From: DASVXQ01 sp046727955
GTDB lineage: Bacteria > Actinomycetota > CALGFH01
Assembly (NCBI GenBank): GCA_046727955.1
Contig: JBKPDO010000238.1
Coordinates: 1 to 14,743, forward strand
DNA: 14,743 nt
Direction: 5' to 3'
Shown: in pieces, positions 1-5,951 of the stretch
How positions within the stretch are numbered: position 1 is the stretch's first letter
Layout: each line of letters starts with the position of its first letter
Translations under genes and position numbers: made by a program
Notes under the pieces: model-generated
Told to the model about the DNA's origin: nothing
The model's database searches: none
Seen by the model: the letters and a program-made list of their open reading frames with translations, nothing else

Positions 1-2
1 GG

Positions 3-323
3 CAACGGCACGCCGATGTCCGGGAGATGCTCGCGTTCCCGAGCCTGGCCGCCGAGGTGGGCCGCGTCGTCGACGGTGCGCCGGGGAGCCTCGGGCGGCT
101 CCCGCTGGTGGTGATCACCAGAGGCACCAACGAGGCAGCACGCTGGCCGTCAGGTGCCGAGGCGGCCTGGCAGGAGCTCCAGGCGGAGCTCGCGCTGCTG
201 TCGGAGCGCAGCAGCCACCTGCACGCCGGATCGAGCGACCACTTCGTGCACCGCGCCGACCCGGACCTCGTGGTCAGGATGATCGCTGACCTGGTCGACC
301 AGGTCCGAGGTGGCCGGCCGTAG
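3..323 (+). CDS. alpha/beta hydrolase, C-terminal part (5' end outside window)
   Basis: The reading frame is open from the first bases of the window and ends with TAG at 321-323, so only about 106 C-terminal residues are visible. The segment LGRLPLVVITRG is the strand before the last catalytic region of alpha/beta hydrolases. The segment SSDHFVHRADPDLVVRMI matches the usual region around the catalytic histidine, followed by the final helix. The nucleophile elbow and acid residue lie upstream, outside the window, so substrate cannot be inferred. An internal ATG at 27 is in frame, but the fold needs far more sequence upstream, so it is not the start. The gene converges with the HD-domain gene, with only 9 bases between the two stop codons. 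Family assignment is by motif recognition only. Confidence 0.8.
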   Translation, partial: QRHADVREMLAFPSLAAEVGRVVDGAPGSLGRLPLVVITRGTNEAARWPSGAEAAWQELQAELALLSERSSHLHAGSSDHFVHRADPDLVVRMIADLVDQVRGGRP

Positions 324-332
324 GGTCCTCCG

Positions 333-923
333 CTATTGCCCGTTCCCGCTCGGCTGCTCGGCCTGCGCGATCCCCTGGCCGTACGTCTTCCACCACGCGG
401 CCGGGTTCACCCGCATCGCGGCCTCCCCGAGCCGTCGCCCTGACGGGGTGCGCAGAGCCGCCACGGCGGTCTGCACGAACGGCTCGGTGTTGCCGCGGCC
501 CTGCTGGCGGTAGTCGAGGGCCTGCAGGAGCATCTCGATCTTGTCGGCGTCACGCGCATACTCGGCCTCCAGCGACGCGCGACCCTCGTACTCGGAGACG
601 AGCTCGCGCAAGCCAGCCGCCAGCGGCTGTGGCAGCGCCGCGGTCTGGTCGGCGGTGATCTGCTCGTTGGGGGTGGCGTGCAGGTAGTTCCTGCTCACAT
701 GCTCCAGGTCGGTCGTGCGGGACTCCTGGGAGTCGTGGAACAGCGCGAGCGTCGCGGCCCGCTCGGGGTCGGCGCCTTCCAGCCCGGCGAGCATCCACGC
801 CAGCACCGCCGCACGCATCGTGTGCTCGGCGACGCTCTCGGGATGCTCAATGCCGGCGTGCAGCCAGCCCGAGCGTGGTAGCCGCTTGAGGTGTCCCCAC
901 TCGTGCGCGAGCTTCGCCCTCAA
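333..923 (-). CDS. HD domain-containing protein (YfbR/HDDC2-like 5'-nucleotidase family)
   Basis: About 196 residues, the usual length of the small HD-domain (HD_3) family that includes E. coli YfbR and human HDDC2, which remove phosphate from deoxynucleoside monophosphates. The metal-binding signature is complete: SVAEH, then the HD pair in LFHDSQESRTTD with its following E, R and D, and finally DADKIEMLLQALDY. The N-terminal HLKRLPRSGW is also typical. The start is uncertain: no ATG or GTG lies near the expected position. I chose TTG at 923-921 because it gives the family length, but I see no ribosome binding site before it. The frame stays open far upstream through the mobile element without homology there. 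The 5' end could therefore have been altered by a neighbouring insertion. Substrate is inferred from family only. Confidence 0.8.
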   Translation of the reverse strand: MRAKLAHEWGHLKRLPRSGWLHAGIEHPESVAEHTMRAAVLAWMLAGLEGADPERAATLALFHDSQESRTTDLEHVSRNYLHATPNEQITADQTAALPQPLAAGLRELVSEYEGRASLEAEYARDADKIEMLLQALDYRQQGRGNTEPFVQTAVAALRTPSGRRLGEAAMRVNPAAWWKTYGQGIAQAEQPSGNGQ

Positions 924-951
924 GTAGGAACGGAACAGGAACCCGGTTCTG

Positions 952-970
952 CTGTCACATCTGTTGACAG
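952..970. promoter_or_regulatory. 6-bp dyad with TTGACA, possible promoter/operator of the HTH gene
   Basis: CTGTCA (952-957) and TGACAG (965-970) form perfect inverted arms with a 7-bp centre. The right arm contains TTGACA (964-969), a perfect -35 hexamer for plus-strand transcription toward the HTH gene at 1000. The expected -10 position (about 987-992) is poor (CAGCCT), so promoter activity is unproven. The position between the HD gene and the HTH gene would suit self-regulation by the HTH protein. This is inference. Confidence 0.35.
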
Positions 971-999
971 TCTGGGCGGGGGAAGTCAGCCTGTGCGGC

Positions 1000-1272
1000 A
1001 TGAACGTGGATGGGATGGCGTTCCTGCGAGCCGACGTCGAGCGGTTCTGCGCCGACCTGGTCGACCTGCCGCCGGCGGTCCGGCTCCGGCTGGTGGCCGA
1101 ACTGCGCGCAGCCTTGGACGAGGTGACCGCCGCGGCGTTGACCTCGGGCATGGCGGCCGCCCAGCAGGAGGGGTGGGGGCTGCGCCGGATCGCGAAGTTC
1201 ACCGGCGTCTCCCACGAGCAGGTCCGGCGGCTGCTTGGGGCCTTGGCGCCTGGCGCGGGTGCCCAGCGGTAG
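1000..1272 (+). CDS. small HTH protein, putative DNA-binding regulator
   Basis: Ninety residues. The first 60 are mostly helical (FCADLVDLPPAVRLRLVAEL and following). The C-terminal segment GWGLRRIAKFTGVSHEQVRRLLG reads as a helix-turn-helix of the sigma-region-4/Fis-like kind, with the GVS turn between two helices. ATG at 1000 is preceded by GGGGGAAG (978-985), a purine run 14 bases away, which is rather far; a CTG at 991 would be better spaced, so the start is not certain. The gene converges with tnpA, leaving about 37 bases between the stops. It may be a passenger or regulator of the Tn3-type element, or a chromosomal gene. I do not recognise a named family. Confidence 0.6.
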   Translation: MNVDGMAFLRADVERFCADLVDLPPAVRLRLVAELRAALDEVTAAALTSGMAAAQQEGWGLRRIAKFTGVSHEQVRRLLGALAPGAGAQR

Positions 1273-1309
1273 TCGAGACGCTCCTGCCGTGCTCCTGTCC
1301 TGCTCTCGC

Positions 1310-4300
1310 CTACAACTGCCCTGGTTGTGGGGTGCGCAGGGGCCGGAGTTGGCCGTTGCGGACGTGCTCGGGCAGGGAGAAGTTGTAGCGGCCGAGGAAC
1401 CGCAGGTGGTCGAACCCCAGCGGGGACAGGCGGGCGACGTCGGCGGCCAGGACCCGCGTGCCCTCGGCGCGGATGGCCTCCAGCGCCCGCGTGGTGTACA
1501 CCGTGTTCCACAGCACGCAGGCGTTGACCAGGAAGCCCAACGCCGACAGCTGGTCCTCCTGCCCCTCCCGGTAGCGCTGGCGCAGCTCGCCCTTCTGGCC
1601 GTGGAAGACCCGGCGGGCCAATGAGTGGCGGCCCTCCTGCCGGTTCTTCTGCGTCATCACCCGCCGCCGGAGCAGCTCGTCGTCGAAGTAGCTGGCCAGC
1701 CAGCCGCTGCGGTCCAGCTTGCCCAGCTCGATCAGCGCCCGTCCGACCGGGGTCGGGCGGCCGCCGCCGACCAGGTAGCGGAACAGCTCGGAGGGCTTGA
1801 CCGCGCCGGTCAGCAGCGACCCGGCGACCCGGAGCAGGTCGTCCCAGGCGTCGCCGATGATCGCCGTGTTGACTCGGGCGCGGATGAGGCCCTGCAGGGG
1901 GCCGTAGTCGGCGGCGGGGTCCACGCGGTACAGGGTGGCGCTGCCGGCGTCGGCCAGCAGGGGGGCAAGCTGCAGGCCCAGCATCCGGAAGGCCCCGAAG
2001 CCCATCTCGGAGGCGCCGGCGGTGTCGGCGACGATCTGGACCGGGTGCAGGGAGGTCTCCTGCTCCAGTAGCCCCTCGAGCAGGTAGTACCAGTCCTTGG
2101 GGGTGCCGGGGATGACGATGCCGTGCAGGCCGGTGAACTGGTCGGAGGTGAAGTTGTAGTAGGTCACGCCCTTGGCGCCCTTGCCGCGGCCGAAGTACTT
2201 GGGGTTGGGGCCGGCATTGATGGTGCGGACCGGCACCACGAACCGCAGCCCGTCGGCGGAGGCGAGCTCCCCGCCGCCCCAGGCCGCCGCCAGCTCCAAG
2301 GAGGCGTGGTAGTCGACCAAGCGAGCGTTGGCCGCCGTCAGCGTCGCGGCGCGGACGTAGTTCTGCTCCACCCAAAACAGCCGGTCCAGCGACAGCGCCG
2401 GGTTGCCGTCTTGGACCACCGATGGCATGCCGACGTTCATGGCCTGGCTGACCAGCACCCCTGCCAGGCTGGTGGTCAAGTCCGTGGCGCGGGCTGCGGC
2501 CTCGGAGACGTGGCTGAACTCCTCAAGGCAGCCGGTCCAGGCATGCACCTCCAGCAGCGCCTCGGGCAGCTCGACCACGGGCATGCGCGCGTCGACGTCG
2601 GCGCGTAGCGCCTGCAGCGAAGCGGGCTCGTCCAGCCGGTCCAGCCCGGTGAGCACCAGGTGGTCGTTGCCGTCGCGTTGCTCGACGCGGACCGAGGGGT
2701 TGTCGGCCAGCCCTTCGGCGAGCTGCCGGTAGGCGGCGTCCAGCCGCGCCGCCCAGCGGTCGACGTCGACGCCGGGCTCTGAGCTGAGGTCCAGGTCGCG
2801 GCAGACCTGGGGGCGGGCCCGCGCCCACGCCTCGCCGGCCAGCAGCCCGGCGCGCGGGTCGCCCCATTTGCGCAGGCCGGGCACGAACACGGTGTGGCGT
2901 CGGAGGTTCTCGCGGAGCCGCTCGACTGCGGCCACGGTGTAGGCGCGCTTGTCGAAGACCTTGTCGAACGCGCCAGCCCCGCCGGCGTGCTCGCCGTTGC
3001 TGCCGCTGGTGGGGAACACGCGGCGGTGCCAGGCGCCAGTGAGGATGGCGGTGGGGACCTCGTCCGGTTGGATCGGGCTGCGGCGCCGTTCGATGTCGCG
3101 CAGGAAGTCCAGCGCCTCCAGGGTGCGGCGGCCGTCCCCGGCGGCCCCGGCGGCGTCGAAGTCGAGCACGGCGAGCAGCCGGGGTAGGAACCGGCGGATG
3201 GTCCGGTAGCGCTCCTGGAGCTGCTGCTGGAAGCCCTCGTCGGGCTGCTGGGCCACCGCACCGACGGTGTCGGCGGCCGCATCGGCCTGGCCGACGTCCA
3301 GCGCCGTGAAGGCGGCCTCGAGGTCGCGGGCGGGATCGGCCTGGGCCGCGCGCAGCTCCAGCCAGACTTCGCGCAGCACCAGCGCGGCGGCGTCCAGGTC
3401 CTTGAGGGTGCGCAGCCGCTGCTTGCCGGCCCGGTAGCCGGAGAGGCGGACCAGGTCGCCGACCAGCATGTCGAACACCTCGATCGCTTCGTCGGCGGCG
3501 GTGGGTTCCAGCTCCGCGGCGAACGCGACCAGGGTCGCCAGCCGCCGGTCGTCGGCCAGCTCGGCCACGGCCTGGGCGCGCGCGGCCTTGGCAAACCGCG
3601 CCAGCGCGGCCACCCGCCCCCGCGGCACCGCCTGCAGGTCCCACCGGCCGGCGCCCAGCGCGCGGAGCTGCACGAAGCGGTCCAGGGCCTTGACCACGCC
3701 GGGGCCGCTGGCGTCGGTGGGGCTCCTGCGCAGGCGGTCCAGCTCCGAGACCCGCCGGCCGGGCTCGACGGCGACCAGCCGCTCCAGCCGGGTCCGCTCG
3801 GCCGGGCTGGGCGCGGCGGCCAGCAGCCTGAAGGCGCGGGCGGCGGTGCGGTCGCGGACCGCGGCGACCAGCCGCTCCAGCACGGTCACGCCGGGCAGCA
3901 GGACCTTGGCGGTGACCAGCCGGTTGGTGGCCAGGTCGAACAGGACGCTGGGCCGCTCGTTGGCGGTCCACGCGCGGGTGTACAGCCAGCGGGCCAGCGC
4001 CAGCCACGCTGCGGGCCCGAAGGGGGTGTAGCCGTAGGCGCCGCGGATCTGGGCCTGGTGGTCCCAGCGGGCCTCGCGGTCCCCGTAGCCCTTCAGGTCG
4101 GCCGCCTCCAGGCCGAGCTGCGCGGCGAGGTGGTCTGTGACCACGGTGGGGACGGCTTCGGGGTTGGGCAGGAAGGCCCCAAGGAACCGGACGGTGCCAA
4201 GCTGCACGGCCCAGCCGAGCTGACTGCGGGCACCCTGGGCGGCCATCGCGCGGCGGCGGGCGGCGGCGTCCAGGTGGAAGAACCCGCCCAACTGGGCCTC

Positions 4301-4366
4301 GTCCGGGTCGGCGTTGAAGCGGCCATAGCGGTTGCGTTGCTCCTCGGTCAGGAAGTTGACCGGCAC
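1310..4366 (-). CDS. tnpA: Tn3-family transposase TnpA
   Basis: 1018 residues, full length for Tn3-family TnpA, which binds the transposon ends and carries out replicative transposition. The N-terminus (MPVNFLTEEQRNRYGRF, HLD) is the typical DUF4158 DNA-binding start. A long helical middle follows. The C-terminal DDE catalytic domain has D705 in SADGLRF, D781 in QIVADTAGASE and a likely E937 in REGQEDQLSALG, with the surrounding family motifs NPKYFGRGKGAKG, FTGLHGIVIPGT and LVNACVLWNT. I see no frameshift or internal stop, so the enzyme looks intact. The start is GTG at 4366, preceded by a G-rich run; the N-terminal match supports it. It lies downstream of a tyrosine recombinase gene on the same strand with a 232-bp spacer. 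Usual terminal repeats next to its stop codon could not be found. Confidence 0.96.
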   Translation of the reverse strand: MPVNFLTEEQRNRYGRFNADPDEAQLGGFFHLDAAARRRAMAAQGARSQLGWAVQLGTVRFLGAFLPNPEAVPTVVTDHLAAQLGLEAADLKGYGDREARWDHQAQIRGAYGYTPFGPAAWLALARWLYTRAWTANERPSVLFDLATNRLVTAKVLLPGVTVLERLVAAVRDRTAARAFRLLAAAPSPAERTRLERLVAVEPGRRVSELDRLRRSPTDASGPGVVKALDRFVQLRALGAGRWDLQAVPRGRVAALARFAKAARAQAVAELADDRRLATLVAFAAELEPTAADEAIEVFDMLVGDLVRLSGYRAGKQRLRTLKDLDAAALVLREVWLELRAAQADPARDLEAAFTALDVGQADAAADTVGAVAQQPDEGFQQQLQERYRTIRRFLPRLLAVLDFDAAGAAGDGRRTLEALDFLRDIERRRSPIQPDEVPTAILTGAWHRRVFPTSGSNGEHAGGAGAFDKVFDKRAYTVAAVERLRENLRRHTVFVPGLRKWGDPRAGLLAGEAWARARPQVCRDLDLSSEPGVDVDRWAARLDAAYRQLAEGLADNPSVRVEQRDGNDHLVLTGLDRLDEPASLQALRADVDARMPVVELPEALLEVHAWTGCLEEFSHVSEAAARATDLTTSLAGVLVSQAMNVGMPSVVQDGNPALSLDRLFWVEQNYVRAATLTAANARLVDYHASLELAAAWGGGELASADGLRFVVPVRTINAGPNPKYFGRGKGAKGVTYYNFTSDQFTGLHGIVIPGTPKDWYYLLEGLLEQETSLHPVQIVADTAGASEMGFGAFRMLGLQLAPLLADAGSATLYRVDPAADYGPLQGLIRARVNTAIIGDAWDDLLRVAGSLLTGAVKPSELFRYLVGGGRPTPVGRALIELGKLDRSGWLASYFDDELLRRRVMTQKNRQEGRHSLARRVFHGQKGELRQRYREGQEDQLSALGFLVNACVLWNTVYTTRALEAIRAEGTRVLAADVARLSPLGFDHLRFLGRYNFSLPEHVRNGQLRPLRTPQPGQL

Positions 4367-4486
4367 GCCTGCCCCCGGGTGGAGTCCCGCGCCGCGCGGT
4401 CAGGTCACGGTCGGCGGCGCTGTCGCGGATTCAACCAGACGCGGCCAGACCCGGCGCAACCGGCGGATTCCGTCACGATCGGCGCG

Positions 4487-4538
4487 GCGCGTCCCGCTGC
4501 GCGCGTCCCGCTGCGCGCGTCCCGCTGCGCGCGTCCCG
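4487..4538. repeat. 14-bp tandem repeat, 3.7 copies, between recombinase and tnpA genes
   Basis: The unit GCGCGTCCCGCTGC is present three times without mismatch (4487-4500, 4501-4514, 4515-4528), followed by the first ten bases of a fourth copy (4529-4538). It lies in the non-coding 232-bp spacer upstream of tnpA. The same spacer also has two short dispersed repeats: GCGGATTC at 4425 and 4463, and GTCACGGTCGGCG at 4404 with a near copy at 4472. The repeat could be a protein binding array or simple replication slippage. Confidence 0.9.
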
Positions 4539-4564
4539 TCGGATCCCCGCGACGAGGTCCAGCA

Positions 4565-4611
4565 GCGCCGCGGTCGGCGCCAGCGCCAAGTCAGGCGCTC
4601 AGCCGCGGCGC
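4565..4611 (-). terminator. compound stem-loop at the 3' end of the recombinase gene
   Basis: The outer arms are GCGCCGCGG (4565-4573) and CCGCGGCGC (4603-4611), perfectly complementary. The inner arms are AGCGCC (4582-4587) and GGCGCT (4594-4599), with a 6-base loop. The structure includes the last codons and the TGA of the recombinase gene. No T-run follows on the minus strand, so a classical intrinsic terminator is not shown; it could be a pause, attenuator or mRNA 3' end protecting structure that lowers tnpA expression relative to the recombinase. Confidence 0.5.
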
Positions 4612-5552
4612 CGTGGGGTGACGTCGAGCAGCTCGGTCACCTCGGCGACCGCCTCGGCGCCGGGCTTGACGTAGCGCATCGCGGTGCGCGGGTTGCGGTG
4701 GCGGGTCTTGGCCATGATCAGCTGCAGGGCCACGTTGCCCTCGCCGAGGTGCGTTGCTGCAGAGTGGCGGAGCTGGTGGAGGTCCCAGCCGGGCCGGCCA
4801 TCACCGGGGCTCGTGTAGTGGTCGAGGAGGATGCGGGCGCGGTCGTAGCCGAGCCGCGCCCGGCCGGTGTGCGGGCACAGGTCCTTCGCGGCGGGCCGGC
4901 GGGCTGGGCCGGGGCGCCGGTGGGACAGGAACAGCGGCCCGTGGGTGCGGGCAGTGCCGTCGGGCAGGCGCAGCAGCCTTGGAAGCAGGTGGGCGGTGCC
5001 GCTGGCCCAGTACACCCACTGGGTCGCGCCACCCTTGGATCGCACGGCCGCGCGCCGCCCTGCCAGGTCGAGGTCCTCGACGTTGAGGGCGAGGATCTCG
5101 GCGGCGCGGGCGGCGGTCTCGTACAGCATCCGCCACAGCGTTCTCTCGCGCAGCGGGATGTCGCGGCGGGTGAGCAGCCGCTCGATCGCCGGGCGGGTCA
5201 GCGCCTTGGTCTCGTCGACATGGTCGGGACGGCGCTCGGCCGCCGGCGGCAGCGCCGGGGCGGCGTAGCCATTCCGGCCGCACCAGGTCAGCCAGGAGCC
5301 GACGGCGGCGCGGTTGCGGTTCCAGGTGGCGGGCTTGGCCTGCCCCCAGAGGTGCTCGAGCGCGGCGGCGAGCTCGTCGCTGGCGACGGTCGCCAGCAAC
5401 CGGTCGGCGCCGAGGTGGTCAGCAAGGCGGTCGAGGGCGCTGGCGTAGGCGCGGCGGGTGTTGGGGTTGGCGCAGCGCGGCGACGACAGGAACCGGTCGA
5501 CCGCCAGGCGCACCGTGACGCCGGGCTGGTCGCGCAGCGCGGTGACGGGCAT
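4599..5552 (-). CDS. tyrosine site-specific recombinase (TnpI-like)
   Basis: 317 residues. The N-terminal SAM-like core-binding domain (about 12-105, with NTRRAYASALDRLADHLGA) is followed by the catalytic domain. All catalytic residues are visible: R149 in TAARAAEIL, K173 in VRSKGG, H259 and R262 in LHQLRHSAATHLG, H285 in KTRHRNP and the nucleophile Y294 in TAMRYV. The start ATG at 5552 is fixed by an excellent ribosome binding site, GGAGGAGGA, a few bases upstream. It cuts and rejoins DNA through a 3'-phosphotyrosine link; by position next to tnpA it is expected to resolve transposition cointegrates as TnpI does in Tn4430. A role as an independent integrase is the alternative. The gene ends inside a compound stem-loop. 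Confidence 0.92.
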   Translation of the reverse strand: MPVTALRDQPGVTVRLAVDRFLSSPRCANPNTRRAYASALDRLADHLGADRLLATVASDELAAALEHLWGQAKPATWNRNRAAVGSWLTWCGRNGYAAPALPPAAERRPDHVDETKALTRPAIERLLTRRDIPLRERTLWRMLYETAARAAEILALNVEDLDLAGRRAAVRSKGGATQWVYWASGTAHLLPRLLRLPDGTARTHGPLFLSHRRPGPARRPAAKDLCPHTGRARLGYDRARILLDHYTSPGDGRPGWDLHQLRHSAATHLGEGNVALQLIMAKTRHRNPRTAMRYVKPGAEAVAEVTELLDVTPRRRG

Positions 5553-5570
5553 CAGTTCCTCCTCCGACGC

Positions 5571-5685
5571 TGATGTACCGGATAACGTGCCCGAGTCATG
5601 CAGAGCCTTGGAGGTGGGTGCTGCTGGTCGCACCACCGCCTCTCGGGCCGATGCACCGGATAATAGGCGGTTATCTAATAGCGAT
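5571..5685. other. putative internal recombination site (core plus accessory repeat) for the tyrosine recombinase
   Basis: Just upstream of the recombinase start there are two direct copies of GATGYACCGGATAA, at 5572-5585 (Y=T) and 5650-5663 (Y=C), about 78 bp apart. The second copy is followed by a 7-bp centre (TAGGCGG, 5664-5670) and TTATCTAAT (5671-5679), so GATAA and TTATC face each other as in a dif-type crossover core. The layout of one inverted core plus a half-site in direct orientation nearer the gene recalls the Tn4430 internal resolution site. The recombinase promoter must lie in the same stretch and could be repressed by its product. No binding data; inference from symmetry and position. 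Confidence 0.55.
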
Positions 5686-5686
5686 G

Positions 5687-5800
5687 CAGCCCGCCACCAA
5701 CCCCGACGCCCGCTGGTTGTTCCCCGGCCGCCAGGCCGCCGCTCAACCCCAGCACACCCGCCGGGCTGATCGGCGACCTCGGCGTCCCGTCCCGACCGTC
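5687..5800 (+). pseudogene. fragment of an integrase-like gene, frameshifted
   Basis: Frame 5699-5734 reads NPDARWLFPGRQ, which resembles the DPxAxWLFPGR segment found in the catalytic domain of many actinobacterial integrases. After a shift of one base near 5735-5740 the next frame continues PPLNPSTPAGLIGDLGVPS, matching the following GRPLxPxTLxxLLxxLGVP pattern. Neither frame continues into further catalytic motifs. The likeliest reading is a decayed integrase gene cut off by the transposon on its left. The similarity is short, so confidence is modest. Confidence 0.4.
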
Positions 5801-5951
5801 GCCGCCCGCCCCGGCGACCACCAACCGTGACGACCACCCAGGCGGCGGCAGGGGATGACGCGACCACCGATTCAGATGACCATCCAGGCGCGGGGCTATT
5901 GCTTGACCCGGCTCCGGCTTCGCCGGGCGTGCTCGCCACCGGTGTGGCCGG
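5801..5951. other. non-coding stretch downstream of the ATPase gene, with a small hairpin
   Basis: I see no gene here. CCGGC-TTC-GCCGG (5914-5926) can form a short stem about 26 bases beyond the ATPase stop on the minus strand, and the slightly larger pairing CCCGG/CCGGG surrounds it. No T-run follows on that strand, so it is only a weak terminator candidate for ctpE. Confidence 0.35.

Larger units (their letters stand above)
1310..5690 (-). mobile_element. Tn3-family transposon of the Tn4430 (TnpI) type, ends undefined
   Basis: The order on the minus strand is putative recombination site, tyrosine recombinase, then tnpA, all in one direction. This matches Tn4430 of Bacillus thuringiensis, where TnpI, a tyrosine recombinase, resolves cointegrates at a site just upstream of tnpI. 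No serine resolvase is present. The right limit is set just beyond the putative recombination site because unrelated integrase-like sequence starts there. The left limit is set at the tnpA stop but could include the HTH gene. I found no convincing 38-bp terminal repeats starting with GGGG and no 5-bp target duplication by eye, so the limits given are minimal and provisional. Confidence 0.65.

Noticed and set aside
1170..1340. GGGG starts at 1172, 1237 and 1333 as possible left transposon ends
   Set aside because: None could be matched by eye to an inverted partner ending in CCCC between 5690 and 5830 over more than a few scattered bases.
333..2375. A 680-codon minus-strand frame joining transposase-like and HD-domain sequence
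   Set aside because: Only its last 196 codons carry homology. The upstream part is an out-of-frame reading of tnpA, so no fusion protein is claimed.
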